A stretch of 46,554 bases of DNA, taken from contig CAZJWR010000026.1 of NCBI GenBank assembly GCA_964549765.1, positions 1 through 46,554 on the forward strand, read 5' to 3'. Under the pieces are notes generated by a model. It saw nothing but the letters and a program-made list of their open reading frames with translations, was not told the origin of the DNA and searched no databases. Position numbers and translations under genes: made by a program. Within the stretch, counting starts at the first letter, position 1. The number at the start of each line of letters is the position of its first letter. This DNA is from CAZJWR01 sp964549765 (lineage in GTDB: Bacteria; Zixibacteria; MSB-5A5; GN15; JAAZOE01). Of this stretch, positions 25,632 through 34,857 are shown piece by piece.

Positions 25632-25665
25632 TTGTAGTACGGGTGGAAGAGAGATTTGGGCCGAA

Positions 25666-27036
25666 TCAACGGGCGTCTTTCAACTTCGCAAACATGCGGT
25701 GCCCGGCGCCGATGAACAGACGGCCGATGAAAACAAGAGAAACGGCAACCAAAATAGACCATGCTATCTGTCCCGGGAAGAAGTAACGTGATCCCTGCCA
25801 CCGGAAACTTCCTATCATTGCTGCATAATATAAATATATCGTCCCGAGAATGATGGCGACGCGGCACCGGTGTTTCGCTATGAGAACGATCACACCGAAG
25901 ATGGAGAGCAGGAAACAAAGCAGGTGAAGGACGCTGCCCATGATTTTTTTTTCAAGAGGTATCGTGAAATCGTTCAGCCGTGGGATAAGCGCCCGATGCA
26001 GATAATTGATCTCGGTCAGGTTCTCCCAGACCAATGATAGGTACGTGCCGATGACCGCCGACCAGCCTAGGGAATCGATTACCTCCCGCGTGTGAATCCG
26101 ATAAGCCCGGTAAATATCTCCCAGCGAAAGTTCCGGCCTGTCGAGACTCTCTTTGTATTCGTCCAGCCAATTTTGCATGATGGTTTTGGAAGAAATTCCC
26201 TCGCGTCGTTCAAGCGTCACGGCGGCGACATTGGCCGGGCCGTTGGCGCTGGTGATGGCCATGGTAAAAACCCCGTGCACGCGATCATTTCGGGCCATCC
26301 AGGCCGTCATGACGACAACCGGTATGAGGATTGCCACGGCTGCCTTGACGACCGTGTGCCGGCGCAGATGGATTGGAAGGTAAAACCGATCGGATCGGAC
26401 CAATACCGCCAAGACGATAACGATCATGACCACCGGCCAAAACTGACCGACCGACCTGACCAGGGCCGCCATGCCGGTGAGAATACCCGCCAGGATATAC
26501 AACAGCCAGCGATTCGTCGACAGCGCCTTCAGATATATCGTGAGCGCGGCCAGTGAGAGAAAGAAATAAAGCGTGTCGGACATCACCATGTTGCTCAGGA
26601 CAATCGATGTGTATGATACGGCGGCCAGCAGAGCTGCCGTAATCGATACGGCATATGAACGAGTCAACAACATCCCCAAGAGATAGATCAGCAGACAGGA
26701 GAACGATGAAAGCAGTATGTTGACCAGGAGGATCAAAACAATCCGCCCGTCGAAGAAGATATCGTTCAACGCGAGGAAATAGGCGTAGCCGGGACCGAAA
26801 AAGAAATAGCCGCCTTCGTACGCGTCCGTTCCTTCGGCGATCGAATTCGCCATATTCAAATACAGTCGGCAGTCGAAGCAATTATCGAGGACGTGATCGG
26901 TTCCGACCTGATCGTTGCTGGCGGCGAATAAAGCCAGCCGCAGAAACAGGGCCAGGGCGAAGACAAGGATCAGGTCCCCGCGCCGCAATCCCTTCGGCAG
27001 CTTCGCCGGAATATCTCCAATATGTTCTCCCGACAA
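25666..27036 (-). CDS. GT39-like membrane glycosyltransferase
   Basis: 456 aa from TTG 27036 with GAGGA ~12 bases upstream. About 11 membrane segments. The first loop has NDQVGTDHVLDNCFDCRLYL followed by NSIAEG, the acidic ~D-x-x-x-Y-x-x-x-A pattern of the PMT/ArnT-type (GT39) fold in which an extracytoplasmic Asp is catalytic. A small soluble loop lies near residues 260-315 (TLERREGISSKTIM). The acceptor is likely a lipid or envelope component. It is convergent with the symporter. A near-perfect promoter (TTGACT-17-TATAAT at 27084-27112) lies upstream. Confidence 0.7.
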   Translation of the reverse strand: MSGEHIGDIPAKLPKGLRRGDLILVFALALFLRLALFAASNDQVGTDHVLDNCFDCRLYLNMANSIAEGTDAYEGGYFFFGPGYAYFLALNDIFFDGRIVLILLVNILLSSFSCLLIYLLGMLLTRSYAVSITAALLAAVSYTSIVLSNMVMSDTLYFFLSLAALTIYLKALSTNRWLLYILAGILTGMAALVRSVGQFWPVVMIVIVLAVLVRSDRFYLPIHLRRHTVVKAAVAILIPVVVMTAWMARNDRVHGVFTMAITSANGPANVAAVTLERREGISSKTIMQNWLDEYKESLDRPELSLGDIYRAYRIHTREVIDSLGWSAVIGTYLSLVWENLTEINYLHRALIPRLNDFTIPLEKKIMGSVLHLLCFLLSIFGVIVLIAKHRCRVAIILGTIYLYYAAMIGSFRWQGSRYFFPGQIAWSILVAVSLVFIGRLFIGAGHRMFAKLKDAR

Positions 27037-27083
27037 TACCAGGTATCCTCTTTCACGACAGGTTCCCGCACTTGATAGTCGTC

Positions 27084-27112
27084 ATTATAGACGGGCGACG
27101 TGACTGAGTCAA
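27084..27112 (-). promoter_or_regulatory. Strong sigma70-type promoter of the GT39-like gene
   Basis: Read on the minus strand, TTGACT (27112-27107) is followed after 17 bases by TATAAT (27089-27084). This is the best promoter match in the window. Transcription would start near 27077, ~41 bases ahead of the TTG start. Confidence 0.6.
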
Positions 27113-27314
27113 GGTAATATCCAGTTTTGATGCCGACATCGATACCAGCGAACAGAACCGTCGAATTAATCGGGCATAATTAGTTGCGCTACCTGCGCCG
27201 GTGACATATACTGATTATGCACTGCCATATCAAGGAACCATTCGACGAAGATATGGCGTGGAATTCGGCATAAAAAACAGCCAACGAGACAGATATGACG
27301 CCGGGTGAACGGCG

Positions 27315-29729
27315 ATGAATTCATTCTTGAAGCAATTTGATCCCGGGTCGCCGGCCGGCGGCTGCGATCGTTCCCGATGGCATTTTGTGATTTTCTGTGC
27401 CGTCATGGTCGCCGGCCTGGTCTATCTCTACCGGGATTTCATCTTCTCCAGCCGCATGTTCAACAGCTACGATATAATCAACGCCGGAGTGTTTTACCGT
27501 TCCTTTCTGGTCAAATATGTGACGGCGTTCGGAAAAATCCCGAAGTGGGATCCCTACATAATGTGCGGGATCCCTTATATCGACGCCATTCACGGCGATA
27601 TCTTCTACCCCCTCTCCTTTTTGAAATTCTTTTTGCCGATCCCCCGGGCCATCGGGTGGACCTTCATCATGCACATTTTTCTGGCCGGCATGTTTGCCTA
27701 CGCCGCCGCCCGCGAATTACGGTTGTCGCGCACAGCTTCCGGCATGGTCGGCGCCGTCTATATGTTCTCGGGATGGCTGAATTCGCTGGTCAAGCCGGGA
27801 CACGACAGCAAATTTTATGTCACAGCATTATTGCCCCTGCTCATTTTCTTCGTTCATCGGGCCTTTAGAAGACAGCCGGTTCTCAACTATACCATGATCG
27901 GCGTTGTCCTCGGGTGTATCATTCTCAGTCCGCACCCGCAGATGGCCTACTTCTGCCTATGGACCGTGGCCGCGTATGTGTTATACAGTATGATTACCGG
28001 GTTTCCCGTTGAAGGGCGCCTTAAATTTGTCGCCCTGCATTCGGGATTAACGGCATATGCCGTCCTGCTCGGCCTGCTTCTGGGGGCCGTTCAATTTCTG
28101 CCCGAGTTTGTATATACCCGGCAGGACTCACCGCGCACGCTGTACGAGAATAATTATGCCTTTGCCGCCGGTTGGTCGCTTCACCCGGAAGAAGCCGTTT
28201 CTTTGTTTGTGCCTGAATTTGCCGGGGCGACTATCGGAATGCCTGGATATCTTTATTGGGGAAGAAATTACGGCAAGGACAACTCCGAATATGCCGGCTT
28301 GGTGGCGCTTATGCTGGCGATTCTCGGAGTCACCTATTGCGTCCGTCGGGACAAATTCTTTTTTGCGGTCCTGGGGGGATTCGCCCTGATCTATGCTCTG
28401 GGGGACACGACGCCCTTTTTTCGATACCTGTATCATATCCCTTTCGTTAAGCTGACGCGGGCGCCGTCGATGATCATGTTTCTTTTCAGCTTCTGCGTTG
28501 CCATGCTGGCTGGCATGGGGATCGAGGCTCTGAGCAGACGTATGGGATCGTTCGCGAAGGGCCGATATTGCCTGCTCAACATACTCGTCATTGCCGTACC
28601 ACTTGCGCTTCTGGCCGGCTGGTATATTTTCGCGAAAGCCGGCGAGGAAGCCCTGCATCTGTACGCCCGTATATGGTATCCCGCATTGTTCGATGATCCG
28701 GGGAGATTAGATGCTGCCCGTGTCAATCTCGAAAGTATCCGGAGCGGATTTAAAATCGCCTTTGTTCTCTCCGGCATTACCGCCGCGTTCATCTATATTT
28801 CCCGATGGCCGAAAATCGGGCTTGTCATCCTGTGCCTTCTTCCGCTCTTGGCGGCTGCCGACGGCATCCGTTTCGACAGCCGCTTCGTCAAGACGGTCGA
28901 CAAAAGCGATGAGTTTCGTACGACGCCTTTGATTACCTTCCTTCAGGAGCATCTGGACAATTATCGCACTGTCGGCCAAGGCCTGGATGAAATCCGGCTG
29001 CAGTTGTACTACCACGGTTTGCAGAGCCCTCGGGGGTATCACGGCAACGAACCGGTCTGGTACTACCGCTTGCTTAGTTGGGGGGCGGCCGGGGTTTCAG
29101 CAAATTGTATCAATCCCCGATTTTCTCGTTTGGTCGGCGTAAAGTATTTCCTGTCGCCCGAGGGTATGGATTTTTCCGGATTCGGCTACGGCGATAAGTT
29201 GTCGGTTGTGCGCAATTTCGATGGCATAAGCGTCGTGGAAGATCGCGGATGCTATCCCCGGGCGTTTCTGGCGGGCAAATACCGGGTTATAACCGATCTC
29301 GATTCCATTTTCCAATCCATCTACCAGGGGACTGACGATCTAAGGCGGGTCGTTTATGTCGAGAGGGAGCCCGACCGGATTGTCGACAGCATATCCGCCC
29401 CAGGGGATACCGCAGAGATTATTTCCTATTCTCCGGATTCGATTGTGATCACCGCCGCCTGCGCCATGCCCAAAATCCTGACGATCTCGGACACGTATTT
29501 CAAGGATTGGCACGTCTATGTCGACGGCCGAGAGAAGGAATCGTTCCGGACATACGGCGCCTTTCGCGGCGTCATCGTCGATTCCGGCAAGCATACCGTG
29601 GTATGGAAATATAAGGCATCGATGTACGCGATAGGATCGAAACTTACCCTTGCCGCGATGATCTTTGTGTTCGGGCTCCTGGCGTATGCTCTGATTCGGA
29701 AACGCGCCGGGAAACCGCGCTTCTGGTGA
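27315..29729 (+). CDS. YfhO-family membrane protein
   Basis: 804 aa. Twelve or more membrane segments. The N-terminal extracytoplasmic loop has MCGIPYIDAIHGDIFYPL and a GWTFIMHIFLAGMFAYAAARE block, and RDLYDPG-like residues appear later (GHDSKFYVTALLPLLIFF). These are typical of the YfhO/GtrC-like family of polyisoprenyl-linked sugar transferases. The soluble C-terminal part (residues ~590-790) is beta-rich (FKDWHVYVDGREKES), as in this family. Many members modify teichoic or other envelope glycans; the sugar is not known here. It is divergent from the GT39-like gene and convergent with the GT87-like gene. Confidence 0.75.
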   Translation: MNSFLKQFDPGSPAGGCDRSRWHFVIFCAVMVAGLVYLYRDFIFSSRMFNSYDIINAGVFYRSFLVKYVTAFGKIPKWDPYIMCGIPYIDAIHGDIFYPLSFLKFFLPIPRAIGWTFIMHIFLAGMFAYAAARELRLSRTASGMVGAVYMFSGWLNSLVKPGHDSKFYVTALLPLLIFFVHRAFRRQPVLNYTMIGVVLGCIILSPHPQMAYFCLWTVAAYVLYSMITGFPVEGRLKFVALHSGLTAYAVLLGLLLGAVQFLPEFVYTRQDSPRTLYENNYAFAAGWSLHPEEAVSLFVPEFAGATIGMPGYLYWGRNYGKDNSEYAGLVALMLAILGVTYCVRRDKFFFAVLGGFALIYALGDTTPFFRYLYHIPFVKLTRAPSMIMFLFSFCVAMLAGMGIEALSRRMGSFAKGRYCLLNILVIAVPLALLAGWYIFAKAGEEALHLYARIWYPALFDDPGRLDAARVNLESIRSGFKIAFVLSGITAAFIYISRWPKIGLVILCLLPLLAAADGIRFDSRFVKTVDKSDEFRTTPLITFLQEHLDNYRTVGQGLDEIRLQLYYHGLQSPRGYHGNEPVWYYRLLSWGAAGVSANCINPRFSRLVGVKYFLSPEGMDFSGFGYGDKLSVVRNFDGISVVEDRGCYPRAFLAGKYRVITDLDSIFQSIYQGTDDLRRVVYVEREPDRIVDSISAPGDTAEIISYSPDSIVITAACAMPKILTISDTYFKDWHVYVDGREKESFRTYGAFRGVIVDSGKHTVVWKYKASMYAIGSKLTLAAMIFVFGLLAYALIRKRAGKPRFW

Positions 29730-29776
29730 TTTGCCGACAATGGCCGTCTCTTTCCCGGACGCCCTCGGTACTTCCT

Positions 29777-31018
29777 CTACGGCGTTTTCCATGTCGCCAG
29801 CGCCGTACTCCCGGCGCCCCCGGCTGGGTCCTCCACAGATCCCCTCCGAATATACATCACATATATCACCCAAATCATGACCGTCATATAGAAAAGATAG
29901 TACAACCGGTAGTACTTGATAAGTTCATACTGGGGCAGCGGGTTGTGCACCGGAATAATCAATAGCAGAAAAACGAACGGGTGGATTCTCGTACCCGTGT
30001 ACTCCATCATGATAAAAAAACTGGGGACAAGAAGGAGAATATACGCGTAGCATTTCATGCGCGGCACCACCAGGGCATAGACGACGCACGCAAACAGAAC
30101 TATCAGCCTTTCATCGATCATTGCCCCGGTTTCGGTGCGCCGACGCCACGCCCTGGCGCTAACCCATATAACGATTCCGATGGCCAGTATATACATGATA
30201 ACCGGGATAGCGGCGGGAATATTTACGCCGGTCATAGCTCCGACGGTCTCGGCGATATCGCGCAGAAACGGCAATGTGGCGTAGTTGAAATCTGCGGCCC
30301 GCTCCTTGATCGACCAAGCCGAGGAAATGTAGCCGTTGACAAGTTTCGGAGACAGGATCGCGAAAAGAGCCGCGACGACGATGAACGCAGTAATCCCGCC
30401 GATAAAGTATTTCCACCTGTTTCTGATCGCGCACATCGGCAGCAAGCCAAGGAACAAAATAGGCGTTATTTTGAACACCGACGCCGCCAGGATGAAAAGG
30501 CAGAATGCCAGGGGTTTCTTTTTCAACAGGAAAAGAAAGGCTATCCAGATGAGAAATTGCTCGACGAGAGAGACGTTGCCGGTTTTTAAATCCCAGTAGA
30601 GAGCCGCATCGAATGCGAAGAGCAGCATGAAATAGAATATTATTGAGACACGGGCCGGCATGAAATACCGCCGCCAGATAACTACCAACGCTGCCAAAAG
30701 CGCTAACTTGAAAAAAAGCCAGATCTGAACGGCCACTGGATAAGAGAAAACGGTGAAGGCTGAAAATACCCACAGGGTCGGTGGCGGATAGACAAAACGA
30801 TAACCGATATATGTCCCCGCGGCCTTGGTCAGGTTGTCGATATCGTATGGGTCGAGTCCCTGCTGATGGGCCTTGGCCGCGAAATAATACGGCGCGAAAT
30901 CCCATTGCAGGATCTTCAAGGACGTGCCCCGGGAAAGATCAGCCACGAGGCTGATGCTATACGCCGCCAGGACTCCTATCAGAAGCGCGCGCACAAAACG
31001 ATTCAGTGCTTTGGTCAC
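29777..31018 (-). CDS. GT87-like polyprenyl-phosphate glycosyltransferase
   Basis: 413 aa from GTG 31018, where GGAGACATCC is the ribosome site. Extending the frame upstream to 31129 would place the start inside the valS terminator, so I reject that. The fold has ~10 membrane segments. The first loop has D40-F-A-P-Y-Y-F-A-A (DFAPYYFAAKAHQQGLDPYD), then FVYPPPTLW, which match the GT87/DUF2029 signature of mannosyltransferase-like enzymes with the catalytic Asp in DF. It would transfer a sugar from a polyprenyl donor on the outside of the membrane. With the GT39 and YfhO proteins it forms an envelope-glycan neighbourhood without being an operon. Confidence 0.7.
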   Translation of the reverse strand: MTKALNRFVRALLIGVLAAYSISLVADLSRGTSLKILQWDFAPYYFAAKAHQQGLDPYDIDNLTKAAGTYIGYRFVYPPPTLWVFSAFTVFSYPVAVQIWLFFKLALLAALVVIWRRYFMPARVSIIFYFMLLFAFDAALYWDLKTGNVSLVEQFLIWIAFLFLLKKKPLAFCLFILAASVFKITPILFLGLLPMCAIRNRWKYFIGGITAFIVVAALFAILSPKLVNGYISSAWSIKERAADFNYATLPFLRDIAETVGAMTGVNIPAAIPVIMYILAIGIVIWVSARAWRRRTETGAMIDERLIVLFACVVYALVVPRMKCYAYILLLVPSFFIMMEYTGTRIHPFVFLLLIIPVHNPLPQYELIKYYRLYYLFYMTVMIWVIYVMYIRRGSVEDPAGGAGSTALATWKTP

Positions 31019-31110
31019 AGGATGTCTCCATTGGATGCACGCACAATATAGGGAAATGACCAGTATTGAAAAAGTGAAAAATATTGCGGCCCCGGGCAAT
31101 GATGTTCCAA

Positions 31111-31143
31111 TAAAAACGCCCGGCTGCACGGAGCAGCCGGGCG
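31111..31143 (-). terminator. Rho-independent terminator of valS
   Basis: CGCCCGGCTGC (31117-31127) and GCAGCCGGGCG (31133-31143) form a perfect 11-bp stem with a 5-base loop. On the minus strand the stem is followed by TTTTTATTGG. It lies 24 bases after the valS stop and ahead of the GT87-like gene. Confidence 0.9.
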
Positions 31144-31166
31144 GGATGGTAGCATAAATTCGCGTT

Positions 31167-33830
31167 TTACCAGTTCATCAATTGCTCGAGGTTCTGGTTG
31201 AGCTTTTCGACGCGGCTCTCGAAATCGGCCTTCTTGGCCCGGTCGCGCTCGATAACATCCTTCGGCGCATTTGCCAGAAAATCGGAGTTAGCCAGCTTAC
31301 GGGACAACTTCTCCAACTGATTCTTCAAATTACCCAGTTCTTTGCTTAGCCGCTTCCGCTCGGAATCGACGTCGATCAATCCCTCCAACGGAATGAATAC
31401 CTCCGCTCCCGGGAGCACTGCCGAGGCTGACATGGCCGGCTTTTTGACGTCGGCGCCGATAGTGATTTGATCGATCCGCGCCAGACCCTTGTAATAGTCC
31501 ATGTATTCGTTGAGCACTCGGCCCAGCTCGGTGTCCTCGATCCGGATTAGCACGCTGGCGCGCTTTCCCGGCGGCACATTCATCTCCGAACGGATATTTC
31601 GGATCGTCGTCACCAACAACTGGATGCGCGAAAGCTTGTCTTCTAGGTCTTCGTTTTCGAGCTTGCCGATATATTCCGGCCACGGACCCTTCATAATCGT
31701 ATCGCCGTCGGTCACGCCGGGAAATTGATGATAAATCTCCTCGGTGATGAACGGGATAAACGGATGCGCCAAGACCAGAATGCGCTTGAGCACATACAGC
31801 GCCACCTGCCGGGCCGTCTTCTTTTCTTCGTCCGATCCGTCATACAATCGGGGCTTGATCAATTCAATGTACCAGTCGCAGAAATCCTTCCAGATGAAAT
31901 CGTACAGCAGCTTGGCCGCGGTGTTAAGCTTGAAATCGTCGAAACTCTTGTTGACCGAATTGATCGTTTTTTCCAGCCGCGACAGAATCCAGCGATCGAT
32001 CAGAATCAATTCTCCGTCCGGCAGCTGATCCATATCTATTTTCTGGTCATCGAGGTTCATCATCACGAACCTCGCCGCATTCCACAGCTTGTTGTTGAAA
32101 TTGCGGCCCAGTTCAAAGCTGTTGTGGCCGATCCACGGGTCCTGCCCGTCGGGCGTGGCCAGGATAAGCGAAATCCGCAACGCATCGGCGCCGTGTTCAT
32201 TGACGATAAGGAGCGGGTCGATCCCGTTGCCCAACGATTTCGACATCTTGATACCTTCGGCGTCTCGGACAGTGCCATGTATGTAAACGTCGGTGAACGG
32301 CAGATCACCCATGAATTCATACCCCGCCATAACCATCCGCGCCACCCACAGGAAAATGATTTCCGAAGCCGTGACGAGCACGTCAGTCGGGTAAAACTTC
32401 TTGAGCATGGCGGTTTGTTCCGGCCAGCCGAACACCGAAAACGGCCACAGCCACGAGGAAAACCAGGTGTCGAGGACGTCTTCATCCTGGATAATCTCGG
32501 TCGCAGAGCATTTCGGACACTTTTCGGGCTTTTCGGCGGCGGCAATCGCTTCGCCGCATTCCTGACAGTAATACACCGGAATCCGATGGCCCCACCACAA
32601 CTGCCGGGAGATGCACCAGTCACGGATATTTTCCATCCAATGCAGATACGTCTTCGACCAATGCTCCGGATGAAAACGCAACTTGCCCGATTTGACCGCC
32701 TCGATGGCCGGGCGCGCCAGCGGCTCCATCTTCACGAACCATTGCTCCGACAGCATCGGCTCGACGATGGTATGACAGCGGTCGTGGGTGCCGACCGATA
32801 ATTTGTATTTTTCCGTTTTGACCAAAAAGCCTTTGGCCTCGAGATCCTTGACCAGAGCTTTTCGTCCCTCGAACCGGTCCATGCCTTTATATTTGCCGGC
32901 ATTCTCATTAAGAGTGCCGTCGAGGTTCATGATATTGATCTGCTCCAGGTCGTGCCGTCGGCCGATTTCAAAGTCGTTGGGATCGTGCGCGGGGGTAACC
33001 TTCACCACGCCGGTGCCGAATTCCGGATCGACAAAACTGTCGGCGATGATCGGGATATCCCGTTCGAGAATGGGCAGGATCACGGTTTTGCCGACCAACT
33101 TTTTGTACCGGGCATCCGATGGATTGACGGCCAGCGCCGTATCGCCCAGCATCGTTTCCGGGCGGGTGGTGGCGACCGTCAAAAATTCGTCGCTGCCCTT
33201 CATCTTGTACTGGATATACCAAAGGTGGCTGTCCACCTCGATGTGTTCGACCTCGTCGTCGGAAATCGACGTCTGGTCGACCGGACACCAGTTGACGATC
33301 CGGTAGCCCTTGTGGATCAAGCCTTTTTCATGCAACCGCAAAAATACTTCTGTCACCGCCCGTGATAGCGATTCATCGAGGGTGAACCGGGTGCGGTCCC
33401 AATCGCAGGAGCTGCCGATTTTCCGCAACTGATTGAGGATCATGTCTTTGTTGCGGTTGGCCCACGTCCATGTCCGTTCCACAAATTTATCCCGGCCCAG
33501 TTCGCGGCGGGTCGTGCCTTCTTTGGCCAGTTGTTTTTCGACGATGACCTGAGTGGCGATCCCGGCGTGATCCGACCCCGGCGCCCATTCCGCCTCGAAA
33601 CCGAACATCCGTCTCCGCCGGACGAGAATATCCTGGATGGTATTATTGAGCGCATGCCCCAGGTGAAGCACGTCGGTCACGTTCGGCGGCGGTATGACGA
33701 TGGTAAAGGCCGGGCGATCCGAATCCGGATCGGCGTGAAAATAGCCGTTCTCCACCCACCGCTGATACCATTTATCTTCGGTCTCTTTGGGGTTGTACGG
33801 TTTCCCCTTTTTGGTGGTCTTTTCTGCCAT
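31167..33830 (-). CDS. valS: Valyl-tRNA synthetase
   Basis: 887 aa from ATG 33830 (GAGGAG lies ~9 bases upstream). The class Ia HIGH motif appears as H56-L-G-H59 in PPNVTDVLHLGHALNN, and KMSKS is intact near residue 528 (GIKMSKSLGNG). The editing (CP1) domain contains TTRPETMLGDTALAV and THDRCHT. A zinc-type segment, CQECGEAIAAAEKPEKCPKC, lies at ~415-435. The C-terminal coiled-coil arm (residues ~820-885) is present. It charges tRNA-Val. The domain order and length match bacterial ValRS. Transcription comes from TTGACA-17-TATCTT at 33857-33885 and ends at the strong hairpin at 31111. Confidence 0.98.
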   Translation of the reverse strand: MAEKTTKKGKPYNPKETEDKWYQRWVENGYFHADPDSDRPAFTIVIPPPNVTDVLHLGHALNNTIQDILVRRRRMFGFEAEWAPGSDHAGIATQVIVEKQLAKEGTTRRELGRDKFVERTWTWANRNKDMILNQLRKIGSSCDWDRTRFTLDESLSRAVTEVFLRLHEKGLIHKGYRIVNWCPVDQTSISDDEVEHIEVDSHLWYIQYKMKGSDEFLTVATTRPETMLGDTALAVNPSDARYKKLVGKTVILPILERDIPIIADSFVDPEFGTGVVKVTPAHDPNDFEIGRRHDLEQINIMNLDGTLNENAGKYKGMDRFEGRKALVKDLEAKGFLVKTEKYKLSVGTHDRCHTIVEPMLSEQWFVKMEPLARPAIEAVKSGKLRFHPEHWSKTYLHWMENIRDWCISRQLWWGHRIPVYYCQECGEAIAAAEKPEKCPKCSATEIIQDEDVLDTWFSSWLWPFSVFGWPEQTAMLKKFYPTDVLVTASEIIFLWVARMVMAGYEFMGDLPFTDVYIHGTVRDAEGIKMSKSLGNGIDPLLIVNEHGADALRISLILATPDGQDPWIGHNSFELGRNFNNKLWNAARFVMMNLDDQKIDMDQLPDGELILIDRWILSRLEKTINSVNKSFDDFKLNTAAKLLYDFIWKDFCDWYIELIKPRLYDGSDEEKKTARQVALYVLKRILVLAHPFIPFITEEIYHQFPGVTDGDTIMKGPWPEYIGKLENEDLEDKLSRIQLLVTTIRNIRSEMNVPPGKRASVLIRIEDTELGRVLNEYMDYYKGLARIDQITIGADVKKPAMSASAVLPGAEVFIPLEGLIDVDSERKRLSKELGNLKNQLEKLSRKLANSDFLANAPKDVIERDRAKKADFESRVEKLNQNLEQLMNW

Positions 33831-33856
33831 ATGGATCTGACTCCTCAAAACCATGC

Positions 33857-33885
33857 AAGATAGTCCTCCGCTCGGGCCTTGTCAA
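33857..33885 (-). promoter_or_regulatory. Promoter of valS
   Basis: On the minus strand TTGACA (33885-33880) and TATCTT (33862-33857) are separated by 17 bases. A start near 33850 would give a ~20-base leader that still contains GAGGAG. The -10 TATCTT is the same as at the polyprenyl synthase and FG-GAP promoters. Confidence 0.6.
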
Positions 33886-33974
33886 GTTCGGGCCAACGAT
33901 GAAAATAAATTTGGCTTTCGGCTCGGAAATATGTATCGTATAGTTTTATCGGCACTTACCGGAGAATCGCTTAA

Positions 33975-34754
33975 TTGGAGACGAATTTCAACAACCTGCC
34001 GCCGCTGCAGCGCCTGCGCGCCATCATGGCTCGCCTGCGCGCCGAGGACGGCTGCCAGTGGGATAGATCCCAGACGCACCAAACACTGTTGCCGTACCTG
34101 ATCGAAGAGACCTACGAGGTTGTTGAGGCGGTCGAATCGGGCCGGCTGAAAACCCTCAGAGAGGAATTGGGCGACCTGCTGCTACAGATATATTTCCATT
34201 CCCAGATTGCAGACGAGGCCGGGGAATTCAACATCGAAGATGTGGCAAGCGGCATCAGCGACAAACTGATTCACCGCCACCCGCATATTTTCGGGGAAAA
34301 GAAAGATCTGAAACCTCAGGAAGTCCGCGACCAGTGGGAAAAGATCAAGGTCGAATCGAAGGAAAAAAACTCGGTTCTGGCCGGCGTCCCCAAAACGATG
34401 CCGGCGCTGCTCCTGGCCTATCGGGTCGGCGAAAAAGCCGGCGGCGTCGGGTTTGACTGGGAGAACCCCCGCGACATATTCGACAAGCTCAAAGAGGAAC
34501 TGGGCGAATTCGAAAAGGAGTTCGATGCCGGTGACAAAGACGGCATGACCGATGAGATGGGCGATCTCATTTTCGCCCTCGTCAACTTGGCCCGCAAAAT
34601 CGGCGTTGATCCCGAATATGCACTTAAGCAGACCGTCAGGCGTTTCATCGAACGCTTTGGATACATCGAGGAAAATCTCAAGAAACGCGGCCGGACATTC
34701 TCTGAGACAACTCTTGCCGAAATGGAAGAATTATGGCAGGAGGCCAAAAAATAG
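33975..34754 (+). CDS. mazG: MazG-type nucleoside triphosphate pyrophosphohydrolase
   Basis: 259 aa from TTG 33975; GGAGAA is ~9 bases upstream. Length matches the full two-domain MazG (~260 aa). Domain 1 has LRAEDGCQWDRSQTHQ and EET (E44, E45 with E48) in LIEETYEVVEA, then LGDLLLQIYFHSQIA. Domain 2 repeats the fold with DEMGDLIFALVNLARKIG. The EExxE/ExxD residues bind Mg2+. It hydrolyses NTPs to NMP and PPi and helps house-clean non-canonical nucleotides. It is divergent from valS across a ~120-base gap. Confidence 0.9.
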   Translation: METNFNNLPPLQRLRAIMARLRAEDGCQWDRSQTHQTLLPYLIEETYEVVEAVESGRLKTLREELGDLLLQIYFHSQIADEAGEFNIEDVASGISDKLIHRHPHIFGEKKDLKPQEVRDQWEKIKVESKEKNSVLAGVPKTMPALLLAYRVGEKAGGVGFDWENPRDIFDKLKEELGEFEKEFDAGDKDGMTDEMGDLIFALVNLARKIGVDPEYALKQTVRRFIERFGYIEENLKKRGRTFSETTLAEMEELWQEAKK

Positions 34755-34808
34755 CCGCCGATGCCGTACCAATATCGGGATCGATTCGCTTTTGCGCCGT
34801 CAAAGCGT

Positions 34809-34837
34809 TTGACATTGAAACCGACGCCTATTATCTT
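34809..34837 (+). promoter_or_regulatory. Promoter of the polyprenyl synthase gene
   Basis: TTGACA (34809-34814) and TATCTT (34832-34837) are 17 bases apart. The element reads TATCTTTG, which also fits the Bacteroidota-type TAnnTTTG -7 consensus. A start near 34844 gives a ~14-base leader containing AAGGA. Confidence 0.5.
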
Positions 34838-34857
34838 TGCTCCCTGAAGGAAACAGC

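Noticed and set aside
29777..31129. Longer GT87-like reading frame starting at 31129
   Set aside because: The start would lie inside the perfect stem of the valS terminator, and a good RBS-GTG start sits at 31018.
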